Notes: generated by a model from the letters alone, not told the origin. A stretch of 64,000 nt of DNA from Trissonchulus latispiculum (GCA_030248195.1 JASAND010021314.1:16924-80923), one strand, 5' to 3'; positions 21,631 to 34,037 are shown, numbered from the stretch's first letter. Translations and numbers: made by a program.

Positions 21631-23197
21631 TTTTAGAATCAGAATTGGATTTGAGTGAACAGCTAAATTAGCACTGACAGACACACAGATTTGTACTTGT
21701 ATTGAGTTTACCAGATAAAGAATTCCCACATTTGTAGCAATTAATTGAGGGTTTTCTGTGCCTATTGAAAATGCTAAATTAAGTCCATTTCACTCTTGAC
21801 AAAAATATCCATTTAGTCTTGCCTTTGGTGTGCTACAAATATTGCCTCTAAACTCTAGCTTAAGAGCCGGCTTCAAACGTCACTGCATGGATTTAATTTT
21901 GTCTCGGGAGAATTTCATTTGAGTTCCACATTTCGGAGCCAGACACCTTTGATTAGCCTTTAAGCTAAAATCTTTTACGTGGATACTCACTCAGAAATTT
22001 AGAATAGTCTCGGAAATGTTATTGCCTTTTCTTTTCGTGAGAAATATTTCTGGGGTGTATTTGTGTATTCTGTTTTAATAGGTAATTATCAAATATTTAA
22101 ACCGTTGAGCATGAGCACATGTATTTATGGTAAAATGCACGTTTTTCAAATAAATTGTGTGCTGGAGCAAATTTAAAAGACCTGCTGCGCTGAAGCGCAG
22201 CAAGAATAAACGGTTGATATTTTATTTTAAGTACTGAGGTATATGCCTCAGAATCCAAAGGTTAGAGATTCATAAGAGCCTGCTTTTCTTGCTATTTCTC
22301 TAATGAAATTAAATTTTCCAATGTGTCGAAGTTGTTATAGGCTAATTAAGTGAAACCTAACCAAGTGAAGCTGTAGTAGGGATTTATAACTGTTTTCCAG
22401 CATTCATAATAACAAGTTTGTTTTCGATCATTTGGCTACTATTACGAAATGAAAATACCGTCCTTAATCTTTTGATTTTCACGATTTTGATAATTCAAAA
22501 TTAATGATAGACATTCATTGCTCGATTTCAGAACCATCCGGAAGAACTCCACGAACCGAACCCGTTATCCCAAACCCGAATTATGGTTATGTTTTCGGTT
22601 TCCCATTTTTGCCTGGTCCTTCGATTACATACTTATTTTTCCGGGTTTTCCGAATTCATTGACAATTGATGTTAGCAATTTTTAGAATAGTCTACGTGTC
22701 CAACAAAGGACACAATTTCTTCATGCATTTCACTTTTTAGCTTCAATTTTTTTTAGTTTTTAGGTTTCCGAGTTTTCACCAAATTAGAACTTTAATATCT
22801 TCTTTGCCCTTTGAACTTATGTAGAATCTGTCACGGTCTTTTCAAGCGATGCTTTTAGGATGATTACTCCACTTTCAGTAGGCTGAGAGTCTTCAGATTT
22901 TATCTTTGCTGATAAATTTTTATGATAGAGTTGAATTGAAATTTTGCTGTACAGACGAGAAATTGTACAAAATGATGCTTTGTAATAGTAATTCTAACAG
23001 GTTTAGCGTGCAGTGCAGATCACTCTGTCTAAAGGACTCTCTAATTTGCCTTCGTGCACCGTGTTTCCATTAGGTTTGACTACCTTCAAATTCCCAGTCA
23101 TAGCCTTAATTATACGGCCTCATAATTAGAGATCTTCTCATCACGACATGGTGATTTTGTTCAATGCAAGACAAGCTGATCAGTAATGTGTATAATC
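21631..23197. other. Gene-free region
   Basis: AT-rich sequence with no supported gene or complete element. Confidence 0.35.
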
Positions 23198-23235
23198 AAG
23201 AGTACATAATAGATAAGAGTGTGACAGCTGACCAT
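23198..23235. repeat. Solo end of the CAAGAGTACATAAT element family
   Basis: CAAGAGTACATAATAGATAA and then AGAGTGTGACAG match the ends of 24651-25327 and 50079-50472, but no opposite end was found nearby. Confidence 0.6.
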
Positions 23236-23364
23236 AATACCGACTCAGCCGATGACGGCAATGGAATCTGCCTATTCCTAAAGTACCAAAGGTTGACGTC
23301 TCAAGAAAGTTTGCAGGCGAGCTTTGGAGTAATACACAATTAAACATGAGCTGGAATTGTTTAA

Positions 23365-24329
23365 GGTAATGCTTTCCTTTTGTGTAAATTTGACCCTATA
23401 GGCTTAAATCCTTTATGAAAGTAGATGAAACTTTTCAAATATGCTATTTTGGTGCTCTTTAACATTGTGGGACCAGTCCCTTATTTTTAGGTGCAGAGAT
23501 AAGAAATTTTCGATTTTCGGCATTATACGCTCAGTAGATAGTCGATACATCAGATTCGTTGTTATGGTCAAATAGAGGGTACACAAACGAACATTTTTGC
23601 TTTTACAACCGTTGAGCTATCTCTAGTGGTTAAGTCACTATAAGGCAAAAACAATTTTTGGGGTCAAAAAACGGCCATTTTCGAGGAAATCAGTTTTTTC
23701 AAAATTACTGCCAAATTTTCGTTTATTTATACTCAATGGATACGCGGTCTCATTGCCCATTTTATCAATGCCTATTAGCTACGATTCGTTGCTTTAAGCT
23801 AGAGACTTGGCCGGAAAACTGGCGAAACTGCGATTATTTTGCTTTGAACATCGATTTCTCAAAAACTACCCAATGGATTCCAATGATTTCTGGCTGAATG
23901 TAAATTCGCGCTATTGCGGAGAAACTTTTTTCTGGTTTTGAGCTAAAACGTCTCCAGTTGCGAGAAAACTGAATAGAAAGTTGCGAAACTTCGTGTCGCC
24001 CCACATTTGCCGGATTTTCTGGAGTATTGAGGCTTGTTGAGCCAAATCCAAAAAATGTCCCTCGGCCCATATGTCCTTCATTATGGCACAAGAAAAAAAT
24101 TTGGCCGATTCTACAGTTTTGAGAAATCGACGTTCAAAATTTTTGGTCTATATTCAGCCAGTCAGATGTCAGTATGTCAGTTAGTTTTTGCTAGTTTCGT
24201 AGGCTCATGTGAATGTACAGGTTACAAGCTTTAAAACGCTGTATAAAGCTCTTTCCAACTCCCAAAATTCCGAAAGTTGTAGCGTTTCAAAAAATCACCA
24301 CAAAAGCACTGCACAAAAGGATCGCCACC
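23365..24329. mobile_element. TTAA-flanked non-autonomous element, copy 1 (965 bp)
   Basis: TTAA is found directly outside both ends (23361-23364 and 24330-24333). Terminal inverted repeats are similar: GGTAATGCTTTCCTTTTGTG versus GGTGGCGATCCTTTTGTG. A shorter copy with the same features is at 36704-37307. TTAA targets are typical of piggyBac-like elements. No transposase is visible. Confidence 0.75.
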
Positions 24330-24470
24330 TTAAGACCACTTTGTACTCTATCCGCTGTTTTCAGCACTTAGGTATTTGGAGCAAAGGGTTTCTCGCGTCT
24401 CCATGCTTCAAGCTTACTATTTAGTGACGTTGTTCACAGAAAGTAATTGTATGGAATGTGCACTTCTCGC

Positions 24471-24545
24471 TCCTGACTCGGTGGTGTAGTGGTAGCATTC
24501 TAGCCTGCAGATTGGATGGTCCGTGGTTCGATTCCCAGCACAGCC
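24471..24545 (+). repeat. tRNA-like sequence (pseudogene or SINE head)
   Basis: An A-box-like TGGTGTAGTGG and an exact B box GGTTCGATTCC are spaced as in a tRNA, but the acceptor and T stems do not pair. It is likely tRNA-derived and not functional. Confidence 0.5.
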
Positions 24546-24650
24546 AAAATTTTTGTTTCAGCTGAAAAACTTCAATTTCTGCTGGTTTAGGGTCAAATTT
24601 GCGTCACAACAGGTACGTTAAAAGGTTACAGCATGTGGGATAAGTTAAGG

Positions 24651-25327
24651 CAAGAGTACATAATAGAATAAGAGTATGAAACTCTGACGCTACTATGTAC
24701 TAAACATGCTTGACATGCTCGGGTCGTTAACTCGGGACCCCCCCCCCCGAAAGTCTCGGGGGGGTCCCACCCTACACTAATTACATGGTTTCATATAAGC
24801 GTGTGTCTGCTCGCTGATTCGCTAATTAGCTTAGGCTTACGATAGGCATTTTATTAAAAATTTTTAATTAATTAATTATAACTTTAATTAGGTTAATGTA
24901 ATTAAAAAACTAATTCGACAACTTTGTAGCATTTTTTCTGCTCTTTCCAACGATATAAAAATTGTTGCAGACTACATTCCTACGAATTTTTGTTTTGTGC
25001 AACAATTTTTATATTATTGGAAAGAGTAGAAAAAATGCTACAAAGTTGTCGAATTGGTTTTTTAATTACATTAACCCAGTTAAAGTTATAATTAATTAAT
25101 TCAAAATTACTAATAAAATACCTATCGTAAGCCTAAGCTAATTATCGAATCAGCGAGCAGACACACACTTATATGAAAGCATGTAATTAGTGTATGGTGG
25201 GACCCCCCCCGAAACTTTCGGGGTTTCGGGGGGGGGGGGGTCCCGAGTTAGCGACCCGAGCATATCAAGCATGTTTAGTACATAGTAGCGTAAGAGTTTC
25301 ATACTCTTATTCTATTATGTACTCTTT
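24651..25327. mobile_element. Long palindromic element, CAAGAGTACATAAT family
   Basis: Two arms of about 335 bp are near-perfect inverted copies meeting at about 24985. The flanking 7-bp direct repeat GTTAAGG (24644-24650 and 25328-25334) is exact, showing transposition. Poly-C/poly-G tracts sit in each arm. No ORF. The whole element can fold into one hairpin. Confidence 0.9.
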
Positions 25328-25334
25328 GTTAAGG

Positions 25335-26187
25335 TAATAATTAATAATATTTAAAAATTATTATGGTTGTTGGCTTTGCTGTTTATGATAACATCAAACC
25401 CCTTTGATTTACGTGCCTTCCACTATTTAAACATAGACTTAATGTTATACGTCGGCGTGTTTGTATAATTTGTATAATAGGTTTGTATAATATCTCTAGT
25501 TTTAGGTATTTAGGTAGGTAAGCACTGCTGTAATTTTCTTAGTATTAGAGAACTTTTTACGTTAAACTCGCCCACGGCCTGTACTCTGTCATTACAATTT
25601 TTCATTAACTTAATTACTTCTTGAAGGCATCTGTAATTAGTTTCCGCAGCTAAGCATTAACTTTGTGCTTGCGTTTCGTCTGGCCGCTCTCATGATTGAT
25701 TGAGGCTACAGAATTAATTATAACCAAATTGAAGGAAGTATTTTTGAAGCTGAAATTGCTTTTCTGATCTGCTAAAATCTAGTTCAGAGGTATACTTAGG
25801 TTTTGGTTAACCTAGGTTTTAGGTAGTTTGCACTAGGGTTTCTGTTTCATGTTGGGGATTCCCCGAAAAGTTGAAGCTTTACAGAAGTCAATGTTTGAGA
25901 CAGAATAATTATGAATGTAATTTTACTTCCGTCCCCAGCCAGAACTTTGCTCATAAGAATAAACATTAAGCTTCACAGTAAGAGCTTGCTATTGGTTTGA
26001 CGTACTTTTCAAACGCCTTAGGACTTGGAAAGTCACCCCTTTCTAGGAAAGTTTGTTTTAATACTGAAACAGTCTCTACTTTACTAATAGGCAAAGCAAT
26101 CAAATGTATTCATGTGCTCAGGCAGAGCGGTTGCAATGGATTGTGCTGTAGAAAAACAACCAACCACATGCAGACTTTTAGGCTTAG
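25335..26187. other. Gene-free region
   Basis: No supported gene or element end; AT-rich. Confidence 0.35.
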
Positions 26188-26195
26188 GTGTCGTC

Positions 26196-27241
26196 CAGAG
26201 ATGAAACCGGGTCACTATTTACTGACCCGGTGACCCGGTGACCCGGTCGACCCCTGACCCGGTGACCCGGTGAGCCGGTATTTTTGAAAATTCAGGTTTA
26301 AGCTTGCAAAAGATTAAAAATACTTTATTGGGGTGCGGTGAGTGTTTTTACCATTTTGAACATTTCAAGTTGGGCAAAAGTTTTGCTTTCCTTAAAGTAG
26401 TAGTATTGGAAAGTGAATATTGTAAGTAAGCAGGAAAAAATCAAAAAGGTTTGTAAGATTTTGCACTCAATAATGTGAAGTAAACTACATAGCTTTTTGA
26501 ATCAAACAAATTGGAACAAAATACTTTGCCAAAGTCATAACATCATCTAATTCTAATCATAGGGCTTAAAATTAGCACTTTTCTGTTTTATCATTATATA
26601 TTTTAGTAAAATATTTCATTTAGTTGTATGATTGAAGTTTCACTCAGCGGTAATTCCTTGGAAACATTTTTCGTATGGCTGAGATTCAGAGAATATGAAA
26701 TAAAATCAATCACAATTGGTTCCTGAAGATACGTAGTAAGCCATAATAATTGCAAAAAATGCAAAGTAAAACTCAGAATCTGTAAAACTTGTTTTGCTGA
26801 GATTTTCCTACTTACTGAGATTTGAAACCCACAGTCTGACCCTCTCCCATTAGAAGTTAGCAGCAGGAATAAGTCACTTACAGTAGATGGAGCATGGAGA
26901 ATTTTAGATTTTAAAATGAAGATTTCAGACTCTCAGGGCCCATGTAATAGTTTTAATTTTTTAGTTAAGATTCAAAAAAGCATTGTAGTTTCAAACTTAG
27001 ATCTAAGCTTGACAGGACATTACAAATGTTATGAGGACACTGCTACACAAAACTGCACGATTAGTTAAGAATATTTCTGTTGCTAGTTTTTGAGTAATTG
27101 TTGAAGTTTTCAGTTGGCAAAAATTGGTAAAACTTTGAAAAATATCCTATAACAGCAAAAAATTCCTCCAATCAAAAATACCGGGTCAAGACTGGGTCAG
27201 AGCTCCTGACCCGGTGACCCGGTGACCCGGTTTCATCTCTG
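26196..27241. mobile_element. Non-autonomous hAT-type element with (GACCCGGT)n subterminal arrays
   Basis: Perfect terminal inverted repeats CAGAGATGAAACCGGGTCA. The exact 8-bp target duplication GTGTCGTC is at 26188-26195 and 27242-27249. Tandem GACCCGGT units lie just inside both ends, and the 1046-bp interior has no transposase. Same design as 17639-18449 but a different repeat unit. Confidence 0.9.
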
Positions 27242-27249
27242 GTGTCGTC

Positions 27250-28502
27250 ACTTCAGTAACCGTACTGTTGAGTGAACTGAACTGAAACTGGAACTCCGAC
27301 AGAAACTGAAACTGAAACTGAAAGTGAAATCGGCTACTGAAGGAGCACAGCTTCAGTTTGGATTCCGCCCAGTTCCGTTCAGCTTGATCAGTTGGCAGAT
27401 CCTTGGAGCGTTCACCCGGAAGTCCTGAGTTCGATCGAATCCATTTTAGGCGTTGAGATTATCGGGTCTCAGGTGCTTGACTCACAATCTCATTATTTAT
27501 TACATTAATTTGCTTATTTAAAATTAATTTGCTCATTGTATGGTGGCAGCAGACTCTTCTCTGCAGATGCAAAGAATCTTTTTTGCAGTAAATTCTTGTA
27601 GTTGCGCACTCTGACTCTATAATCCCCAGGCAGGTTTATTACGCTGATTTCAACCTTTCTATGAAGCTGAAATTTTTCAGACTGTAACTTTCGTTCCTAC
27701 GTTAGCTGATAAAGCAGCAATAATAAGTTCATTACAACTGCAGTCGCAGCTGACAGCCCTACAATAAAGCGGTTAGGTAAAAATAATGACAGGTAATTTA
27801 GGCAATTGCCACCTCCTCATATTCTCCTTCTATTTGAGATTGTTTTGAACATCAGTTGAAACCGTAGGTGTCTTATTCATTACGTAAGCTGAACTAATTG
27901 CTTAGACACAGCTGTTTTGATCCAGCCCACAATATCGGGCTCGGAACTAGGTTCAGGGTTGTTAGGGCAAACATTTTTGTATTTGAAGATGAAATAGTAG
28001 TGAGTGGTGAAAATGACAAAAATAGTAAAACGATAGGCTGTTTTGTTAAAATTTTTGTTCATGAATATGGAAAAGGCTTTTTGGAATTGAAAGTAGCTTA
28101 ACACTGATAAATGTTTCTTCGTAAATTCTCAGCACTTGGCTTCTAAAACAATTTTCGTGCTGTGTGCCATACAAAATGTGCTAAACTAATTGAACTTATT
28201 ATACTTGTGCATTATATAAGGATTTAAATTTATCTCTTTTGAATACATACCTAAGCTTGAAGGATTAAGTACAACGAATTGCTAACTTGGCCAAAAAAGT
28301 TCCTCACGGGATTAAAACAGATATAGAAACATTGATTTAGATCACTGGATAAACAATTTGAACATACGTTTACGCTACAGCATTAACTACACCACCTAAG
28401 TCTAATGTATTTTTGTATACTTCCGCATTTTTGTTGTTTGTGGTAAACAAATTGAACTGCACGTCGTAAACAAACCTTATAAAACAGATTTTCCTGTTTC
28501 AG
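27250..28502. other. Gene-free region upstream of SH2B
   Basis: Begins with GAAACT tandem repeats (about 27275-27330). Ends with a splice acceptor CCTGTTTCAG at 28493-28502, 65 bp before the SH2B start codon: either the acceptor of a 5'-UTR intron or a trans-splice site. Confidence 0.4.
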
Positions 28503-28567
28503 CTATCGCTGTAATGTGCTTCGCTAGATGATCTCGATTTAATTAATTACTTAATTAGTGCTTAATT

Positions 28568-31500
28568 ATGGGTACCGAAGAGTTACCCAGCGACTCAGCT
28601 TTAGACCAATGGTTGGAGCTGGAAGCTAGACGGGCTGCCCTCGATTTTGCTCAGAGCTGGCACAATTTTCTCCTGGAAAATGCCGGCTCGGGTGCGGAAA
28701 AAATCGGCGAGTCCGAAATCGCGGCCCGATTTGTGCAACACTTTCTCCGCGAATTTCAGACGGAGGCTCGACGAATTTGCCGGTCATCGCGACTGCTGAA
28801 CGGCAGCTGTCATGCAGCCGTGCTACCCTGGCAAATTAATGGTACAAAACTAAATAGTTAAGGGAATTAAACTATTGATTCATGAAATTATTTAGCGTAT
28901 AATTTTCAAGAATTTGTCTCACAAGTCAGAGTGCAGAAGCGGTATTATTAAACAAAAATTAGTAGTATACATAAAAAATATAAAAACCGCCAGACTCAGA
29001 ATTGAACCACCGACCTCAAGATTACAATTCCAGTATACTAAACCACTAAACTGAATTACCCAGACTCCAATTTCGAACCTAACGTATGATTTGCAACGCT
29101 GGTAGTATGCGCTCATACTAAATCCGGATTAATATGCAGCCGGACACAAAACTTTCCAAATTTTCAACCTGTTACACATAGGCATAGAATTGTGCCAAAA
29201 ACGCCGTCTGTTTACTTTTATTTTATTTTTTATTTTATTTTTCATATTTTTTATTTTTGTTTCAGGCTTCGGCGGAGTCGGCGGTGCGTCCGGCTCCGAC
29301 CTAGACTCCCCAGGGGACTATTCCGACAATGAAGCCGAGATCGTTCTGCTGGAATCGATGCAGCACGACGGGCTGGATCTGGGTCCTGCGGGTGGCGCCG
29401 ACGGTTGCAGCCCCGCCTCGACAGGCCTAGGGTCGGTGGATCGACCCCGCTCTCGAGCATCCAGTTTTCTCCGACGCCTAGGCTCCTGGCGAAGTGTGAA
29501 ACGAAGCTTTTTCCCCAAGAATGGATCCTCTCAAACGGCCTCAGACATGGAGCTGATTCAAGTTGGAATTTTTTGGGAATGACATTGAAATTTTAAAATT
29601 TTTGCAGTCTCTTTTCATTTATGGCATTTGAATTTTAGTGAAACAATAGTAACAAAGTAACAATAATATCATGTAGTTCAGTTGTGACACGAAAACTTTA
29701 GACCACAGGTGGAGGTCGCAACCTGAAACATTTTCTTATTCAGTGCTCCACTAAATGAGTAACTCAGTAATTTGAGTAATTGATTGAACGAGAAAAGTAG
29801 TTTTGGCAGCGGTCCAACTTGTTTTAGAGGACATATTCAGGCATACTCTATTGCACAACTTCTGTAGCTAGAAAATGTCAAATTATTGCTCTAACAGTTT
29901 GCATCAAGAAAATGAAGTAAACGCAGGCTGACAGGCGGATCCACGAAGGATACAAGGCATTAACTCTTCCAACTGTATAGTCTGTCAAACCGCCAAAAGA
30001 GTGCTGTTTCAGTTGCCGATTTTAGTTTCTGTTTCCATTTCAGTTTCAGTCGGCGGCCTAAAATAGTTTCAGTTTCAGGTCTCCTCCCAAAATAAACGGA
30101 ATAGTGACTGAAACTGGAACCTGTACAACCCAAAGCATGGCATCCGTTTCTTCAGTTTCAGAGCCTGAAACATCGCTTGAAATAAGTATTCGCTGTTTCA
30201 GACCGAATCCTGTGGCAAGGAACGGGGCAGTCGAAGTGCACGAAAGAAGATCAAGACCAAACGTGAACGGAGTCGTGGCACGACGCCCAGTCGGACCAAG
30301 ACTCACGTGGAGGTCATCAAGGAGGGGGTCGTCAACTGCATCAGTGGCCGCGACCTGGACGGAAGCAGTTGGGAGAAGTGCCGAATGTGTCTGATCAGGA
30401 CGGTCGGCGGCCACATGCTGGAATTCTATGCCCCGCCCAAGGTGTGTGCATAGAATTTCAGTTTTTTATTCATTTTTCTGTGTAAATGTTGTGTTTTCTT
30501 GTTTCAGGTGTCCGGAACTTTGCTTTATGTTTTAGGTTTGTCAATGCTGAAACGGGATTGAAATTGAAATTTGTTTGAAATCACTTAAATTTCCTTAAAT
30601 TTGCTAGATTTGCTAAAGGTGTACACATGTTGCTGAACTTTTGTAACTGTATTTTAGATATTTTGGATCTATTCTGTAACGTTAGTTTTTTCAGACAACA
30701 AAACCAAAAAGTGGTATCTTTTGCTTTTTGATCTCAGAAATCCGTGATACTACTGCGCTTGAAGCATCTGATCGCGAGAACACTTTTGTTCTAAAGGTGG
30801 GATGTTCAAACTTTCTTTTCAATTAGGAATAAGTTAATTAATAGTTTAATTCTAGAGTTTCTTTGACAGTCAATAATTAGTTTCAGTTCCTATTTCCTTT
30901 TTCCCGTTCGTATTTTAAACTGAACTGTGGATAGGAATTCCAAAAGTGAGAAACTCAGAAAATGTGATTACTTATAGTCTCATATATCTTCGTCCGTTGA
31001 CTTATTTCTTCTTAAAACGTTAAAATCAGGAAGGTAAACTGATCAAAAAAGTGCCTGAGGTGGGAATCGAACCTTCTACTTTCTGAGCCACGGTCGGAAA
31101 CCCTATCCATTCATCTAACTCATGTATGCTAACCTCAACTGTTAAGCCTTAACTGATTTTAGGCGGAAAATTTGATGGAATATGTCGTTGAAACGAAGGA
31201 TGCGGAGGAGAAAAAAGCGTGGCTGAATCAGATTCGGTGGATTATCAGCAGTTCTCCTGCGATGCAGTCAACCGAGGATTTGTCTCAGTCAGTTAGCTAC
31301 GTTAATGGATTATCTAATGTCGGGAATTGAATTGATTTCAGAACTTGAGAACGTCCGCAAAAAGCTTCATGAAGGCGGGTGTTAGCTTAGCCGTTTGTAG
31401 CTTTGAGGTTTTGGCTTTGCGTTTCGACTTCGTATAAACCTATACTTTTAGCTGATTTCTTAGGCAACGTCCAAAATATTTCACCGTATTAGCTTTATAG

Positions 31501-34037
31501 ATACGTATTGCCGGCAATGGATCGGAACAGAACTCAAAATGTTGGAAATTATATAGGAAAAAGCCACACCTAGCATTTAATTCTTAAAGTTTATGTGAAA
31601 GGTTTGAATTAAGTTTTGTCATGTGTACAGTGAAGAAAAGTGTCCAGGGAAGGGGATGGAACCTTCGATTTTCGGATTTAGGCTCGAATGCTCTACCACT
31701 GGGCCACATCCCCGAACAGCGAGAACAGTTTAGGAATTCAACTTCAACCCTTTCGGAGTTAACGTGAAATACTGATGTTTCACATTTGTTTTTTAGACAG
31801 CACCGTCAACCGTCAGCCTCTGCTTTGGACAACATCCAAGTCCTGCTCCGTCGCGGAATGGACGGATATCAGAGCCTGCCCGCCTCCAAAAAGGCCAACA
31901 CTGCACGGACCCATCCGCATCGCTACAGCGGATTCCTGCCCGGCGAGCGGGTACGGACCGGGCAGACCGGCTCACAAGCGGCGGGCATGCCCGATCCCCT
32001 GCCCACAAGCGGCCATCTTACGCGGCAGATCAGCATGCCCGGAATGCGCCTGTCCGCTACGCAGGGAATGCTGGAATCCGCCGCTGCAGTGGGGCAGCAA
32101 AACTCGCAAAGCGCGCACTCGACTGCACCGCTGAGTGCAGCGACGTCGTTGCGAGTTTTGGGCGAACGACAGCTGCATCCGGCGGGCAGGATGGCTGCCT
32201 CTCGTAAGTGCTGGACCAGAGACAAAGAATAATAATAATAAAATAGTTGACAGACATAGGGTAAAAAGAAATAGAAAATAAAATGAGTATTAATGACAGC
32301 AAGAAATAACACAAAAACAGAGTTGCACGTATTTTTTCTTGTACGTTTAAAGTGTATGTATTTATGAGTTTCTATTTATTTATTTATTTAATTTTTTTAT
32401 TTATTTATATATTTATTTATTGGTATATTTACTTTACCTATATGTTTATTTCTTTATTTCTTTGTTTGCCTACCTATTTATTTAAGCAATTAATTCATTA
32501 ATTCATTTATTTTTTATTTATTTACATGTTTATACAGTTTATATCTTTATTTATTCACCCATTTATTTATATATTTTGCTTTATCTGATTTCAGCTCAGC
32601 GCGGAGAACACGGTCATGCCACGCTGATTTCCCTGCTCAATCAGTATCCCTGGTTCCACGGGGGTCTGAGTCGATATCACAGCGGATCTCTGGTTCTTCA
32701 GGCCGGTCCGGACGGGTCGGGCCTGTTCCTGGTTAGACAGTCCGAAACTCGAAAGGGCGAATTCGTTCTGACCTTTAACTGCCACGGAAGAGCTAAAGTA
32801 TGGCATACACCATAACAAATTAAACTATCATTAATAATTAATAATATTAATTAATAAATAATATTAATTAATAATTAATTAGTCGGTTAGCTAATGATTT
32901 TAATTAATATTAATTTATAATAATCAATTGTAATTAATAATTAATTAAATTTTAATTCATCAATTTGTAATTAATTATGAATGAATAACCAACTCCTGAG
33001 GAAGTTTATGTTTACTGTGTTATCTAACGCTGATGTGACTGGAATATGTTATGTTATATCTCCTACACCAACATTTCAGAGAAAAATTTAAAACAACTAT
33101 TCTTCAATTTCAGTTCAGTTTCTGCAGTCAGTTAGTTTAATAGTAATATCAAGAGTACATAATGAAACTAATAATTGCATCGAAGAAGGATGTCACTACA
33201 GCACCTACGATCCGAAAACTTCCTCCATACTTTTTCTCTGTTGCAGCATCTGCGACTAACTCTATCCAAAGACGGCAGCTGCCAGGTGCACCATCTCTGG
33301 TTTGCCTCAATTTTCGATATGCTGGAACACTTTCGAAGCCAGCCGATTCCAGTGGATAATCTCAACTCGTCTAGTCTCCTGGTCCCGGCCTCGGCTCAGG
33401 GCTCAACTCAAGGGATAACCCTAACTGACTATGTTGTCAGTAAGTTGAAACAAAGCTCTCTTTATCTCAGAAAGGTTGAAATCAGCGTAATAAACTAGTC
33501 TCAACGTTTGCTGGTAGAGCTGAGTGGTAGGATGTACGACTGCTTGTCTCCAGCTTGAAGGTTAAATTCCCGTTCACACGACTTTTGTGTTTTTGTTTGC
33601 ATTCCTTCACATAGAGTCGTTTTGTTTCACTGCAATTGTCTAATCTTTGTGGGTACACTAACTAAATTCTGGTTTCCACTTATTCTGCTAGAACGGAGTA
33701 TACAATTTTCTCCAGTATTTGGCTGGTATCTGCAAATTTTGTTTAGAAGCTTTTGACTTCCATGAGAAAATCCCTCTATGCAAAGGGTGCAGTTTTGATT
33801 GTTCAGTTCAATTTTCACTTCTTTAGCATTTTTTCACTTTTAGGATGGCCCCCGCTGCCGGCAAGTGTGGAGCTGACCCCCGGCACCCCACCTGACCCCC
33901 ACGATTTCATGACCCACTGCGGCTCCGTCCGTCTTCGAACCACCAGCCTAGAGCGACTCGTCAGCGAGCAGTCCCTTCATTCCCCGGCCAATCGCAGCAG
34001 TCAGGGACGGTCTCAAAATATGTACCAGTTCGTTTGA
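28568..34037 (+). CDS. SH2B: SH2B/Lnk-family adaptor protein, nine coding exons
   Basis: Exons: 28568-28841, 29266-29561, 30202-30441, 30695-30796, 31163-31287, 31797-32203, 32595-32797, 33247-33439, 33844-34037. All junctions are GT-AG and stay in phase, giving 677 residues and a TGA at 34035. Residues 12-75 form the helical dimerization domain (A-L-D-F-A motif). Residues 226-340 are a PH domain (K-E-G-V-V-N, M-L-E-F-Y, E-N-T-F-V-L-K). Residues 500-587 are an SH2 domain (Y-P-W-F-H-G, F-L-V-R with Arg529, [15 protein letters not shown]). A C-terminal N-M-Y-Q-F-V resembles the conserved phosphotyrosine tail of the family. SH2B proteins bind activated receptor tyrosine kinases and JAKs and assemble signalling complexes at the membrane. 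Length is close to vertebrate SH2B1. Poly(A)-like AATAAA at 34575 and 34592. Confidence 0.95.
28988..29066 (-). repeat. tRNA-derived sequence in SH2B intron 1
   Basis: The minus strand carries an A-box-like TAATTCAGTTTAGTGG and a B-box-like GGTTCAATTCT at tRNA spacing. Stems are imperfect. Confidence 0.5.
30006..30201 (+). repeat. TTTCAG-rich repeat in SH2B intron 2, ending in the splice acceptor
   Basis: About ten (G)TTTCAG/CTGAAAC units on both strands lie just before exon 3. The true acceptor CTGTTTCAG at 30193-30201 is the last of them and keeps the frame. A similar GAAACT array lies at about 27275-27330. Confidence 0.65.
31051..31134 (-). repeat. tRNA-derived sequence in SH2B intron 4
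   Basis: The minus strand ends in an exact B box GGTTCGATTCCCACCT; the A box is weak. Probably a SINE. Confidence 0.5.
31652..31713 (-). repeat. tRNA-derived sequence in SH2B intron 5
   Basis: The minus strand begins GGGGATGTGGCCCAGTGGTA (tRNA-like acceptor and D arm), with a B-box-like GGTTCCATCCC. The acceptor stem does not close, so it is not a functional tRNA. Confidence 0.55.
32360..32590 (+). repeat. (TTTAT)n tract in SH2B intron 6
   Basis: Imperfect TTTA/TTTAT units fill the pyrimidine-rich end of the intron upstream of the acceptor at 32593-32594. Confidence 0.8.
32810..32990. repeat. TTAAT-rich low-complexity tract in SH2B intron 7
   Basis: Repeated AATTAATAATTAAT units, self-complementary. 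A solo CAAGAGTACATAAT end sits in the same intron at 33150. Confidence 0.85.
33507..33583 (+). repeat. tRNA-derived sequence in SH2B intron 8
   Basis: TGGTAGAGCTGAGTGGTAGG (A-box-like) and GGTTAAATTCC (B-box-like) at tRNA spacing; stems are incomplete. Confidence 0.5.

Noticed and set aside
24471..24545. Functional tRNA gene
   Set aside because: A and B boxes are present, but acceptor and T stems do not pair.
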